64,000 nt of DNA. Source: Pycnococcus provasolii (taxonomy: Eukaryota; Chlorophyta; Pseudoscourfieldiophyceae; Pseudoscourfieldiales; Pycnococcaceae). How positions within the stretch are numbered: the first letter of the stretch is position 1; each line of letters starts with the position of its first letter. Shown here one piece after another: positions 18,193-29,158 of the stretch. The notes beneath the pieces are model-generated. The model ran no database searches. It was not told the DNA's origin and worked only from the letters and a program-made list of their open reading frames with translations. The position numbers and the translations under genes are program-made. Where the stretch lies: assembly GCA_938743325.2 (NCBI GenBank), contig OW568869.1, positions 1-64,000 of the forward strand, in the 5' to 3' direction.

Positions 18193-18782
18193 GGTGCTGC
18201 ACTAAATGTCCAGGGAGACACACACGCGCAGGTGTACTAACTGCCGTGCTACGAGCGCGCGTGGCCGACCCGAACCCAGAAAGAGGACGGGGAAGAGGAA
18301 GGGGAGGGGCCCAGCGCGAGAAGAACCAAGAACAGCGTACCTGAACAGCGTGGAGGCGAGACAAAGCAGTGACGTGGCCGGAGAAAAGAAGCAGAAACAG
18401 GAGAAGAAGAAGGGGAAAGGGGAAAAGAAGGAGGAGGAGGAGGAGGCGCGGAAGAGGCGCACGCCCTGGGGAAGACGAGACAATGACATGCGAAGAAGAC
18501 CCTCTGCTTCTGCTGCTTCTAATGCTTTCGATGAATGGATGGTCCATCCTTCACCTTCCCCTGACCCAATCGAATGCCTTTACAGCAGGAAGGTGCACTT
18601 TATTTTATCGGTGCGCTTTTCACCACCCTCCGCTCTCCGCAGTCATCAGTCCCTGTCTCTGGTACTAAGTTTCATGCCACGAGGGCACTCCCCCCCTCCC
18701 TCTCCCCTCCCCCTCCCATCCCAAACCACGCCTGGGTCTGTCTCGTCGTCCGTCTCATTTCACGACGACGACGACCGTGAGG
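18193..18782. other. Divergent intergenic region
   Basis: This region separates the hydrolase (minus) from the hydratase (plus) and probably holds both promoters. GGAGGA repeats dominate 18430-18460. GAACCCAGAA near 18270 is a near match to the recurring upstream motif. A plus-strand open frame (18206-18916) is purine-rich low complexity and is not called. Confidence 0.5.
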
Positions 18783-19859
18783 ATGAGGAGGATGACGACG
18801 ATGACGATGCCTCGTCCTGGCCCACTCCTCACCATGATGGGGAACACCATGAACACCCTGCATCATCATCATCAACAACATCCTCATCCTCCTCCTCCTC
18901 ATCATCACAACCATAAAACATGTGGTGGTGGTGATGGTGCCAGATTTATTTGGCACTCTTCTTCTCAACTATTCTCAACGTCCTCCTCCTCCTCCTCCTC
19001 CTCCTCCTCCTCCTCCTCCTCCCCGTCAGCTCTTCCAGAAGAAAAAGAAGCGGCTCCAGAAGCACGTCTCATCCAAACGTCCGTCGAACACGTCGTCGCG
19101 ATCACGCTAAGCAGACCTCAAAAGAAAAATGCTCTGGGAAACAAACTAGTCTCACAGCTAGAGGCGATCGTCAAACAAGCCACAGAAATGCCTCAGCAAG
19201 AAGCGCGCGTGCTCATCCTGCACTCGGACGTGCCTGGCGTCTTCTGCGCGGGCGCGGACCTCAAGGAGAGGAAAGGCATGTCCATCGACGACGTGCGCGA
19301 GTTTGTGTCGCGCCTGCGTGCGCTCACGGATGCCATTGACAGCCTTCCCATGCCCACCATCGCGGCACTTGACGGCGTCGCGCTTGGCGGGGGACTCGAA
19401 ATGGCACTGGCGTGCGACCTGCGCGTCGCTGGTCCTGAGGCGAAGGTGGCCCTGCCTGAGGTGCGCCTGGGAATCATACCAGGTGCGGGTGGTACGCAGC
19501 GCCTAAGCCGCGTCGTCGGATACTCGCGAGCGTGTGACCTCACCTTCAGCGGCCGCCGCGTGAACGCGAACGAGGGTGTGAGCATGGGGCTGTTCAGCGA
19601 GTGTGCTGAGCAGGATGCGAGCGTTTTCCCCGCATACGAGCGCGCACTGAAGATGGCATCCGACATCGCGCAGGGTGCTCCGTTGGCACTTCGTGCCGCG
19701 AAACGCGCCATCCGCGCGAGTGGTGGAGTGCATGGCAAGGTGTGCGACGGAATGGCGGCTGAGGCTGATGCGTACGAGTTGGTGCTCCACAGTTCTGATC
19801 GCGTCGAGGCGCTCGAGGCATTTGCGGACAAGCGCAAGCCAACGTTCGAAGGGCGATAG
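18783..19859 (+). CDS. Enoyl-CoA hydratase, AUH / methylglutaconyl-CoA hydratase type
   Basis: About 358 residues if started at the ATG at 18783; several in-frame ATGs follow and the true start is uncertain. The first 90 residues are His- and Ser-rich low complexity that could serve as a mitochondrial leader. The crotonase core has RPQKKNALGNKLVSQL, the oxyanion segment VFCAGADLKERK, ALGGGLEMALACDLRVA with the catalytic Glu region, and LPEVRLGIIPGAGGTQRL. This combination, including LKERK, is typical of AUH, which hydrates 3-methylglutaconyl-CoA in leucine breakdown. A general short-chain hydratase is the alternative. TGTAA follows at 19900 and 19909. Confidence 0.85.
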   Translation: MRRMTTMTMPRPGPLLTMMGNTMNTLHHHHQQHPHPPPPHHHNHKTCGGGDGARFIWHSSSQLFSTSSSSSSSSSSSSSSPSALPEEKEAAPEARLIQTSVEHVVAITLSRPQKKNALGNKLVSQLEAIVKQATEMPQQEARVLILHSDVPGVFCAGADLKERKGMSIDDVREFVSRLRALTDAIDSLPMPTIAALDGVALGGGLEMALACDLRVAGPEAKVALPEVRLGIIPGAGGTQRLSRVVGYSRACDLTFSGRRVNANEGVSMGLFSECAEQDASVFPAYERALKMASDIAQGAPLALRAAKRAIRASGGVHGKVCDGMAAEADAYELVLHSSDRVEALEAFADKRKPTFEGR

Positions 19860-19997
19860 ATTGAAATGCCTCGCTTTAGTATTTGTTTGTAGATTTTGCT
19901 GTAATTAATGTAATAGAGTAATTTTTTTTATAACTTCGTTGCTGTCTCTCTCTCTACACACAAACTCAACAAACTAAGTCTCTAACTTACTTTTTAC

Positions 19998-21620
19998 TTA
20001 GCCAAACAGAACCTTGGAGAACGAGTGCATGTCGTGCACACCACCCTCAGCCTGCGCGGCGCCGCTGCGGCATTCCATGCGCAAGCATCCCTCGTCAAGC
20101 TCCGTGCGTGCCGCCGCAAGAGACGTAACGCCAAGGTCCTGGAATCCCTGCCGAGCGGCGTGTGCAACGTAGGGAACCATCTTGCGCACGGATCCCTTGT
20201 CCTTGACCGTGCCCGCGACGCCCTGAGCAACCTTGAGATGGTTCTTGTCGCTGTGATAGCGCACGTCGCTGCCCTTCTGCATCGCCTCCAGGCTGCCCAT
20301 GCCTCGGTACTTCTTCACGCGCACTCCCGTCGCCGGGTCGGTGACGTACGCGCCAGGCGCCTCCGTGCTTCCCGCGAACATGCTGCCGCACATCACGCAG
20401 CTCGCTCCGAGAGAAAGCGCCTTCACAACGTGGCCCGAGTTCTGAACGCCGCCATCCGCAATCACCGGCACGCCGAGGCTCCTCGCGTACGAGCTGACGT
20501 GGTACACCGCGGTTGCCTGCCCACGGCCCACCGCGCAAACCTCCTGCGTCGTGCAGATGGACCCACTTCCCATTCCCACGCGCAAGCCATCAACGCTCAC
20601 CGTGCCACCCTTGCCATCGTCGATGTGTGTCAGGTGGTAAGCCTGCCGGCGCGTGACGATGTTCCCGCCAATCACCTTGACGTTCGGGTGACTTGCCCTG
20701 ATGTGAAGCACCATCGACTTCTGGAACGTGCTGTCGCCCTGGCTGCTGTCCAAGATCACGACGTCCACGCCCGCGGCAACGAGCGCCTTGATGCGATCCT
20801 TGTCACCCTCCCTCGTTCCCACAGCCGCGCCACACAGCAGGCGCCCGCCCGCGTCGACGGAGGGCGCGCCGGCGTCTGGCAGCGTCTCGCGGAGGAGCAG
20901 GTATTCTCGCGTCTCGGCTCCGAGCAGATTGCCGTCGTCAGAGACAATGGGAACAGCCTCGAGCTTTTCGTCAGCCTTGATCGCGGCGTGCGCGTCGTCG
21001 CGGCTCTTCTTGGCAGAAACCTTCGCGAGGTGGTCGACGAGCTTCGCGGATGCCGACAGCTGCTTTCCGTCACTCGCATGCGCGACGCCGAGGTAGCGTC
21101 CACCCAAGCGCCCGTCGTCCGTGACGACGGCGTACGACCGTCCCGAGGCTGCAAGGATGGAGAACGTTGCCGACGCGTCGACGACGTTCACGTCCGTCGC
21201 GCTTCCCACAGGGTGGTTCTTGACGGCACGCACGAACGACACCTGCTCGTCCACGGACAGGTTGTAGTGCACAAATCCCAAGCCGCCAACCTCAGCCATC
21301 GCAATCGCCATATTCGCCTCCGTGACGGTGTCCATGGGCGAGCTCACGAGAGGCGTGCGCAGCTTAATTCCCTTCGCCACCTCCGTTTCGAGGGACACCT
21401 CGTGCGCGCCAAAGTCAATGGGACCGGGGTGCAAGATGACGTCGTCGTACGTGTACGACGTTCCCTGCCCAAAGAGCTGCCTCGCGGTGAATCCGTCGGG
21501 GCAGTCGTCAGGTCCGAACACGCCGTCGTCGTCCTGGTTGCGCTTTCGCTTCGCCGCTGCGTTGGGCGCCATCCTTCCGCGTTTGAGGCGTTCTACTGTA
21601 CTGCTGGCGGCGTTCCCCAT
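19998..21620 (-). CDS. IMP dehydrogenase
   Basis: The product is 540 residues from the ATG at 21620; the frame is open further upstream but that stretch looks like 5' UTR. It catalyses NAD-dependent oxidation of IMP to XMP, the committing step of GMP synthesis. Visible features: TYDDVILHPG, LVSSPMDTVTEANMA, a CBS-pair insert at about 135-245, DSSQGDST, GMGSGSICTTQEV with the catalytic cysteine at about 356, IADGGVQNSGHVVKAL, and KKYRGMGSLEAM with the mobile flap after it. The C-terminus replaces the usual short tail with FSKVLFG. The N-terminus MGNAASS fits an N-myristoylation site followed by a basic stretch (KRGRM, AAAKRKR), suggesting membrane or nuclear association. This would be unusual for IMPDH. 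Confidence 0.95.
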   Translation of the reverse strand: MGNAASSTVERLKRGRMAPNAAAKRKRNQDDDGVFGPDDCPDGFTARQLFGQGTSYTYDDVILHPGPIDFGAHEVSLETEVAKGIKLRTPLVSSPMDTVTEANMAIAMAEVGGLGFVHYNLSVDEQVSFVRAVKNHPVGSATDVNVVDASATFSILAASGRSYAVVTDDGRLGGRYLGVAHASDGKQLSASAKLVDHLAKVSAKKSRDDAHAAIKADEKLEAVPIVSDDGNLLGAETREYLLLRETLPDAGAPSVDAGGRLLCGAAVGTREGDKDRIKALVAAGVDVVILDSSQGDSTFQKSMVLHIRASHPNVKVIGGNIVTRRQAYHLTHIDDGKGGTVSVDGLRVGMGSGSICTTQEVCAVGRGQATAVYHVSSYARSLGVPVIADGGVQNSGHVVKALSLGASCVMCGSMFAGSTEAPGAYVTDPATGVRVKKYRGMGSLEAMQKGSDVRYHSDKNHLKVAQGVAGTVKDKGSVRKMVPYVAHAARQGFQDLGVTSLAAARTELDEGCLRMECRSGAAQAEGGVHDMHSFSKVLFG

Positions 21621-21988
21621 TTGGTGGCTGGGAGTGGGAACGGGGGGTGGGGCGGCGGCGAGGGGAGGGGAGGGGAGGGCGGGAAGAAGGGAAGAAGGGG
21701 ACGGGACGAGAGAACGAGCAAGGGTTTTCGGGGTTTGAAAGGCTCGCCGCCTCTGATTGATTATTCGGTTATTCCCCTTGGTTCGAACTTCGAACTTCGA
21801 ATCGCCTCCCCCTTCCAGGCTGCCAGGTGCGGAGTCAGTCGAGGCCTTCCTAGAGGCGACGCGACGTCGGTCTCCCCCTCTCACTCAAAAACGCCCTGCG
21901 TGACGATCCCTGACTGACACTCTCGCCTCCCTCCCTGAAAGTAGTAGTACTCTCCGGAGAAGAAAGAACAACAACAACAAGAAGATTC

Positions 21989-23206
21989 ATGACGACGACG
22001 ACGACGATGCACCTCCTCATGACGACGACGACGACGACGACGACGACGATGCACCTCCTCCTCCTCCTCCTCCTCCTCCTACCCGCCGCCTTCTCTGAAG
22101 AATTAGTTGAAGAACGCGCGAAAACGTACGTAGAAGAACTCGCCACGAAGAAGATACACGCGATTCACGCGAAAGAGGGAGGATCGCAGGCTTCGCGGTG
22201 CAAACTGAACGTTCGCGGATCCGTCTATGACCTCAGTATGCTCAAAGATGCCGTTGACATGGGGCACCACCCAACCACCAAGAGGCCCATCGACAGCCCA
22301 GGGAGCATAGTCATCGAGGGCGCTTCCGGAGGGAGATTCGACGTGCCACACATGCGATACACATATTACCTCAGCAACCTGTGTGACAACGTCGCAATTG
22401 CGCCATCCGAGTGCGACCATCTACCGCCCGCCGCGGCTTATCAAGTCAGCGATCCACGACCGGAGCTCTTTCAAGACAAAAAGCAGATGCTGCAAAGCCA
22501 AGAAGGACTCAAGAAGTCGTGCCACGCACTCGGCACGGCTCGCGATCCCACGACGAAAAATCTGATCTTCTCGTACGCGCATATCGACGAAAGTCAACCT
22601 GAAGTGGGAGTACAACTCATCTATCCGCTGGGAGAGAATTGTACGGCACGTCGCCGCGTCTATTCATCAGGCACTTCGAGGTCGCGCATGGCGTGGACCA
22701 CCGTCCCACGCGAACTGATTTTGAATGTGCGCTGTGACCCAACAGTGGACATTCTCGCGCGACGCACTCTAAGGCTGCAGGCGAGGGACACCAATCTGGA
22801 AACGCACCCTAATCGATTTGATGATGACGACGGCGTACTTGTGAGCGAGGTGGAGATGTGCCAGTACAAGATTGATTTGCCATCAAAGCTCGGCTGTCCC
22901 GATAAAATGGGCAAGGCGGCACTCCAGCGTATTAAGCACAAACGAGAGCAGCATCAGAAAAGGCAGCGGTACAACAATCGGTTTCGCCAGAAGAGGAATG
23001 GCGGTTCCTACTACTACGCCGTCTTGGGATGGACAGCCTTGCTCTGCACCGTGATGTTCATGGGATATCGAGTCTGGACGAGGCGCGAGTGGATTGTCAT
23101 TTTGAAGGATGGTCTTAGCAAGGGAGATGCGAGGGCGTGGAGACGTTTTTTGCGCGAGCTGGTGAAGAAGGAGAACAAAAACAACAACAGTCCTTTGGGC
23201 GTGTAG
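21989..23206 (+). CDS. MRH-domain-like type I membrane protein
   Basis: The product is 405 residues. The N-terminus is a Thr-rich repeat followed by a signal-peptide core (HLLLLLLLLLPAAFS). The lumenal part has spaced cysteines and the sequence VQLIYPLGENCTARRRV followed by ILNVRCDP. This matches the C-terminal half of mannose-6-phosphate-receptor homology domains (Gly-x-x-Cys, Arg, then strand and final Cys). One span lies near the C-terminus (YYYAVLGWTALLCTVMFMGYRVW), followed by a basic cytoplasmic tail of about 40 residues. A lectin or ATG27-like sorting receptor is the best guess. The sugar-binding residues were not verified. TGTAA is at 23255-23259. Confidence 0.6.
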   Translation: MTTTTTMHLLMTTTTTTTTTMHLLLLLLLLLPAAFSEELVEERAKTYVEELATKKIHAIHAKEGGSQASRCKLNVRGSVYDLSMLKDAVDMGHHPTTKRPIDSPGSIVIEGASGGRFDVPHMRYTYYLSNLCDNVAIAPSECDHLPPAAAYQVSDPRPELFQDKKQMLQSQEGLKKSCHALGTARDPTTKNLIFSYAHIDESQPEVGVQLIYPLGENCTARRRVYSSGTSRSRMAWTTVPRELILNVRCDPTVDILARRTLRLQARDTNLETHPNRFDDDDGVLVSEVEMCQYKIDLPSKLGCPDKMGKAALQRIKHKREQHQKRQRYNNRFRQKRNGGSYYYAVLGWTALLCTVMFMGYRVWTRREWIVILKDGLSKGDARAWRRFLRELVKKENKNNNSPLGV

Positions 23207-23314
23207 TTGGTTAGTCCACGATTTCTTTATCGTTGCGATGATGATGGACGATGATGTAAGTGGTAAAAAGACAAAATTACAGCAGCAGCAGTTCTGGAGT
23301 TTTGAAACTCTTCA

Positions 23315-24364
23315 TCATTCGTGACGGCCGAACTGGCCACCTGCCCCTTGGTTGTGCTGTCCCTTCTTACCCATCACCTTCGACACGTTGCTCACGAGGC
23401 TAAATGCCGGGAACACGATGTTCGGGAAGCGGCGCGCGAGCAGAACAAATTCGTCAAAGCTGATGGTCCCGTCGTTGTTCTTATCCACCTGGCTCATCAG
23501 CCACTTCACCTTACGATCGAGCTGCTTCTCGCTCGCCATGTTCGTAGCCTTGACAATCTTTCGCAGCTCATTCTCGTCGATGTAACCCGAGCCGTCGAGG
23601 TCGAAGATCTGAAATGCAAACTTCACCTTGTTGTCGCGTCCCGTCTGGCTAACGTTGCTCAGCCCGATGATGAACTCCTTAAGGTCAACCAGGCCAGACC
23701 GGTCGTTGTCGAACATGGCGAAGAGGCGCTCGACGTACTCGTTGCGGCCAACCTGCAGCAGGTTGCAAAACGCGTTGATGTCCACGAGTCCTGTTCCATC
23801 CTTGTCCGCCTCGAGAAACTTTTTGTATATAAGCTTGAGCGCGCCGTCGTCAAGGTTGTGCATTCTCTGGAACGACTCCAGGTCACCCATGGGAGTGCCA
23901 CCGCCGCCAGCACCCATCGTCATGGGAGGTGGCGGCGCGACACCACCCCCGAGGCCGCCGCCCATCATCATCCCCGCAGCAGCTCCTCCCATTGCAGCTG
24001 CTCCTCCCATCGCGGCTGAGGCTCCTCCCATCGAAGGTGCCGGAGGCCCGGTAAAGCCGCTGATGAGCTTGAAAAACTCGTCAAACGAAACCTGGCCGTC
24101 GCCGTCAAGGTCAGCCATGAGAATCATCTCGTCCACCTCGTCGTCCGTCACCTTTTCGCCAAGAGAGGCGAGTATGTGGCTAATCTCAGCCGCGCCGACG
24201 TACCCGTTCTTGTCCAAGTCAAACTCGCGGAACGCCTGCTTGGCATCCTCCATGGACATGCCCAGGCCCTGCTGGGGTGCTCCTCCATACGGCTGCTGCT
24301 GCTGCATAGGTGGTGGTGCGGCACCGGCGGATGCGGCGCCCTTGCCTCCTCCGAAGCCGAACAT
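23315..24364 (-). CDS. Six-EF-hand calcium-binding protein
   Basis: The product is 349 residues. A Gly/Gln/Pro-rich leader precedes an EF-hand pair with loops [12 protein letters not shown] and [13 protein letters not shown] Pro/Gly/Met linker with many GGAA units comes next, then four more loops: [36 protein letters not shown] and [12 protein letters not shown]. The last four resemble a calcineurin-B or recoverin-like module and the first pair a calmodulin or centrin lobe. All six loops keep acidic residues at positions 1, 3 and 12 except the third, which ends in Ala. No catalytic domain is attached, so the role is probably as a calcium sensor or adaptor. It converges with the MRH-like gene. 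Confidence 0.85.
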   Translation of the reverse strand: MFGFGGGKGAASAGAAPPPMQQQQPYGGAPQQGLGMSMEDAKQAFREFDLDKNGYVGAAEISHILASLGEKVTDDEVDEMILMADLDGDGQVSFDEFFKLISGFTGPPAPSMGGASAAMGGAAAMGGAAAGMMMGGGLGGGVAPPPPMTMGAGGGGTPMGDLESFQRMHNLDDGALKLIYKKFLEADKDGTGLVDINAFCNLLQVGRNEYVERLFAMFDNDRSGLVDLKEFIIGLSNVSQTGRDNKVKFAFQIFDLDGSGYIDENELRKIVKATNMASEKQLDRKVKWLMSQVDKNNDGTISFDEFVLLARRFPNIVFPAFSLVSNVSKVMGKKGQHNQGAGGQFGRHE

Positions 24365-24753
24365 GCTTTTGTGCGTGCGTGCGCGCGTGAGACACTTGTG
24401 AAATGGCGCGTTTGACGTGCGTTTGACGCGCGGGACACGAGGAGACCAGGTGGAGGAAAAAGAAAGGCCCCTTGCGCCAGAGCTCTCCTAACTCCTTGCG
24501 CCCCCCCCCCCCCCCCCGTGCATGGCGTGCAGAGGCAGAGAGGAGGGGGAAGGACTGGAACCATGCCAGTCCAGCCAAATTCTTGCGAAAAAGATGAACT
24601 TTGACCACCCCAGTCCCCACCCCGCCTTTCGCCCTCGGCCCCAGTCCCCACCTCTCCTCGACTCCTTGCCCACCATCCTCTAAAGTTTACCGTTGCCTGT
24701 GCTGGCAAATCTATGCTAAACTTTAAAATTACTGTACTGTACATGAATACAAC

Positions 24754-27700
24754 TCAGTCGCCGCCGTTACTCGAAACCACCTTGTGTGTCGTCGTGCGCC
24801 TCACGATCGATCTCCCATCCAATCTCCGCGGTGTCATCGACGAAGCGGTGGCCAGTTTACGACCTGCAAGGCCATTCGCCTTCTCCTCGTCGCGCGCGTA
24901 CTCCACCTCCTCTCGGTTGTGCCAGTATCGTTGCCTGTACTGCTCCTCGAATACGTCGTGTGGCAGCCCACCGGCCGATAGCAAAAGTATCACCACAGCA
25001 ACAAGGACATGCTCGAATATTGTCATGTATACAGTGCGCTCGGCAACAGTGCTCTTTCGCATAATCACCTCCGCTTCCGTGCGTCCTGCAATGTCTGGGT
25101 TGCTGTAGGTTGTCCTACCGTCCACGACCGGGTGCTTCGTGAGCAGCATAATGGCACAGTTAGTGAAGATGCCGATGAACACCATGAATGATAGCGCCGA
25201 GAAGGACACGTCAAGGCCCACAGACATGCGTGGAATCGGCATGCGCAGTTCCTTCACGAGCTTGTGCAAGTCGATTTTTATCTCAATCACGCAGCTTGCG
25301 AGAACAATCAAGGCACCAATCGGGCATGCGGTAGCAAACATGGTAAGCATGCCAAATTGAAGAGCAATCTCCATCACCTCGTCCAGCAATTGATAGTCGT
25401 CAGGTTTCGATTGAGACGCCACAGTTGCCTTGCAAGCAAGCGCCGCCGAACCGCCACGCTTCAAATCCACGTCAAGAAAAGTTTCGTCGCCTTGGCCATG
25501 CCCATTCAAATTATGAAACGAAGAAGAAACCCGGCTCACCATTCGCTGGAGCCAGGGATCAATAGACTCCTTTACGTTGCCATACGTGCACTGGAACAAG
25601 ATAAGAAGAAACACCTGAGTTCTCAGGTACTCGCGATCACGGCGCCAGAATGCAATGTAAGCAACGCTGTTGAAGTAGTTGAAGAAGGCAAACGCGAAGA
25701 GCTTGAAGAAGAGCGATGCTTGGAATTCACGATCGGTTCGAAGCAGTTGTCTCTCCGTCATGTTAAGTGCCACAATGCGATGGAGACTGTTGAGTACCGG
25801 CACGGCGAAGCCCTGCGAAAGGCCGGAGATGACATGGCTCAGTAGAATGCCGTTGGAGTTTTCGCCGCCCTGTTGCTCGATTGCCTGCTGAAAGCTCAGG
25901 CTTAGAGTTGTGATGAGCACGGCGAGAGCGACGAATGCGGCGGACGCCAAAGCGGCCTGGATGCGGCGCCAGATCCTGACGCCATCTGGGACGACGCATG
26001 TATCGTTGTAAGCTTCCAAGTCATTCTCGAGCATTCGATCTGAAAATCGACCGTCTCCGTCGCCATTGCTGCCATTTTCGACATTGCCAAGATTCAGTTT
26101 GCTGCGGATTGTCGTCAGCATTCGTCTTTTCACTCGCTCGTCATTTTCCATCTCTTTTCGAACGCGCATGGAAAATTCAGGCCTCACGTGCAGCAAGTCC
26201 CGGTGGCTTACGTCGCGGCTCAGCTCGGCACCCACCTCGATCACGCCATTATCCCATTTGTAGGCGAGCTTCGCGACCTTCCTTCTCCACAGCATGCACG
26301 TTGCTGCACCCCAGATAACCATGAAAAAGCCGTAGATGGTGTGCGCATGCATTAGGATGGGATGTGCTTCCGCGGTGTCCCCAATAGTTCCCACGAAATG
26401 CATCACAGCTCCGACAATGGCTGGTATGCGCAGTTGTATCATATAGAATTCGAGAAACTCGAAGTATGAGGCAATCTCCGGACCGTAGTGCAAGTTGATC
26501 GTTTCCACGTCGGCTGAGAAGAGCATTCCATTCCATATGGATTGCCACAGGCGAGAGAATTCAAAGTAGCCGCCCGGCGACTTATATGGCTGAATGACAC
26601 GATTTATGAAACTTTCCACGTCAAGGCTCAGCGGCAGCGCCTCAAATGCGTCCAAGATACCCTCAGCCTTAAGCTCACGAGGATCAATGTCCGCACCACC
26701 CTTCGACGGGTCGATCATGCCGTTCGGAAGTCGAATTTCCGAAACTGGGTCCATGATAAATGTACGCACGATGTACTTCCGCTCCGCGGGAGACAGCAAC
26801 GACACCGGATCTAAGCCAGGGATCGCTGCACGGAAGTAGTGGCGGTAAGAGTACGGATCCTAGTGGCGAATCATTTCGTCAGCTCATACTCGTGTCGTTC
26901 AGGCAAAATCGATGTGTCACCGCCAGAACCCACCTTCCACCGAAGCAAACTCCGCATCAACGCTGTGCACACACACACAAACACACACATAGAGAAAGAA
27001 AATAATAATATCCTAAGCAAAGGGAAAACCACACAAACCTGCACGCAACGCGGGACCAAAATTGTTTCAGACATCATTTCTCCCAACGTACCTGCTTCGT
27101 TAGCGCCCAGTATTGGCACGTCGGGCCGCCGCGCGTGAACTGCTCGGGCCTGAAGCCTCCTACAAAGCACCCGTCATCCCTGTTCGGCGCAATCTGACGA
27201 ATCCATTTCTGACTTTCCATGCGACCCTCAATCACGACAGGAGTTGCTGTGACAAACATCAGAACTTGAATCTCGCTTCTGACGTTGTCTTCGTGGCCGC
27301 TTGGGTCATCCACACCATGGGTTGTCAAACAGCAGCGGTATGCGTTGCCGACAATACTGCCTTCGGCTTGCCGCGGTATTTCACGCCTCTTCTCCATGAC
27401 TGACAGGCCAACTTCGCGTAGCTGCTTTTTGATGGACATGCGCTGCAGTGCATGCAGGCCAAATGCAACCTCTCCTAGCCATTTCTGGATCTTAGTGCTC
27501 CCCATTGTGTTTGGATTCTTCTCCATCTTCTCGATCGCTTCCAACATGCTTTGCATATCCCAGTGAAGCATCGCGTTGATGTCAAGCACGCGAATCTCAT
27601 CCTTAGCATCCCACTCCGACACGTCCACGATAATCGTGCATTTCTTGCTTTCATCGTCTTCACGTTCGTCATCTTCCGTCGACTCACCTTTTCTTCCTTG

Positions 27701-29158
27701 CGTTACTGTGCGAAGGATGCCGTTGAATGTCACAAGCGCGAGACCATCTTCGATGTCATCTGGCAAAGATCTGCACGACTTCCTATCTGTCAGATACTCT
27801 ACAGCGAAGTTCTCCTCATCCACCTCGATTGGCCAAATGTCGTCGTCCTTGCTTCGCGGAGGCCATGCCGACGGCATAAGAGAGCTCCCTGCCGATGCCA
27901 CGCTTGAACGTTCAATCTTACCCGCAGCTGCACAGATCGCCTTCTGCACAGCCAACCTGATCGCGTCCTTCCCCTCTTGTGTGACCTTGCCCTCTTCGTT
28001 CCGCAGGCTTGATCCAGTACTGACGCCGGGTAGCTCGCCGCGGCTGACGGTGCTACTGAAGGAAAACTCAAACTCGTTGGGACGAACGATGTGCCAGAGC
28101 GCAGTGTACGCTTCGTCGGCATCTTTTGCAGAGGACAGCGACGGTGCGACCTTCCACATTTGCACGGTGTGGTCGTCTTTCTCCGTGCCATATTTCCCGT
28201 TTGTGCTGATCCCGTTGCCGTTGGTGCTGATGTCACTGTAAAGAGCATCGAAGCATTGCCAGAAGCGGCGTGCGAGCAAAGCCTTCAGAGCATGCACGTC
28301 GTCGTTGAGCGCACGCAAGCTCGCGCCCTGCTCTTCGGTCACGTCGCCGCTGATATTTGAAAATGCGTAGTGCATTTTTGCTGCGAGTCCGTCATTGGAA
28401 AGGTTGCAGTTTGGGTACGGCAAGGTTGGAAACACGAGCGCATAGTCGTAGCTGTACAAGCGTGTAAAAACGACGTCGCGGCGCGAGCTCGCGTCAAACC
28501 CACCGTCGTCGTCCTCCTTCGGCTTTTCGTTGATTACGAAACGAACCTTAATGCACGTTTTGTCCTCTGGGAAGCCGATGGCTTCAAGAAGTGGGTCGCC
28601 TGAGATGTCGACGATGGCTATGGCCGCGGTGTCGTTGTAGCAGTCCTGGAGTCCTTCGAACGTTAAGGGTGTCTCTTGTTCCTCAAATCGCACATCCTCA
28701 ACCACGCAGCATGCCTTCAATTTTTTGTAGACGGCTTCCACCATCTGGCCCCTATCCTTGTCCTGAGCTGCTCGTAGCAAGCGTTTCATGTACTTTGAAC
28801 GAGGGCTCAGATCTCCTCCAAATCTGCGCGCGCAGTCCTCCACCTCAGGCGGCGCCTTGCCCGCACGCGCCCACTCGTACTCCTGCCTTCGACGAGCGGA
28901 TCTCCAACCTGACTCAATCTTTTTGCGAACCGTGTCGGTGACATCCTCGCCCTCGTCGAGGTTCGGCACAACGTGCAATACGAAGTGGTGCGTGACTAAG
29001 TTATTGTCGAGGTACTCGTAGCTGTCGAGCGTGTAGCCTTTCACAGGACGATGCGTACCGTCCACAAACGGCGGCAGTGACTGGAGGAGTTCGGGACCGG
29101 GGGAGGTGACCGCCATCACATGAGGAGTCTCCTCCTCAGGGTGCACCTTCGACGCCAT
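24754..29158 (-). CDS. Anoctamin (TMEM16-like), two exons
   Basis: Exon 1 is 29158-27092 and exon 2 is 26859-24754, joined in phase 0; the product is about 1,390 residues. Exon 2 carries anoctamin hallmarks: SPAERKYIVRTFI before the first span, FFMVIWGAATCMLWRRKVAK with LAYKW and RPEF, the FQASLFFKLFAFAFFNYFNS segment, and ALQFGMLTMFATACPIGAL followed by VIEIKIDLHKLV. Exon 1 is long (689 codons) and should contain the cytoplasmic dimerisation region, although its sequence is strongly diverged. The family comprises calcium-gated chloride channels and lipid scramblases; which activity applies here is unknown. The first ATG of the frame is 29158. Without splicing, exon 2 has no start codon upstream of its first helices, which supports the two-exon model. 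Confidence 0.85.
26860..27091 (-). other. Spliceosomal intron in the anoctamin gene
   Basis: The donor is CAG|GTACGT at 27091, the branch point GAGCTGACG lies about 20 bases before the end, and the acceptor is CACTAG|GATCCG at 26860. The length is 232 bp, phase 0. Removing it joins ALTKQ to DPYSYRHYF. A TAG in the exon 2 frame lies exactly at the acceptor, so splicing is needed to link the two frames. Confidence 0.85.

Noticed and set aside
18206-18916. 236-codon plus-strand ORF
   Set aside because: It is purine-rich low complexity in a divergent promoter region with Ser/Asp/Lys runs, and it runs into the leader of the hydratase gene.
20025-21917. 630-codon plus-strand ORF opposite IMPDH
   Set aside because: It is the antisense frame of a clear IMP dehydrogenase. 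Its His/Arg-rich composition follows from the codons of the true gene.
26966-27000. Alternative intron acceptor TGTGTGCACAG in the anoctamin intron
   Set aside because: It has a good pyrimidine/TG tract, but the exon would start CGT TGA in the joined frame and stop at once. The acceptor at 26860 keeps the frame open.
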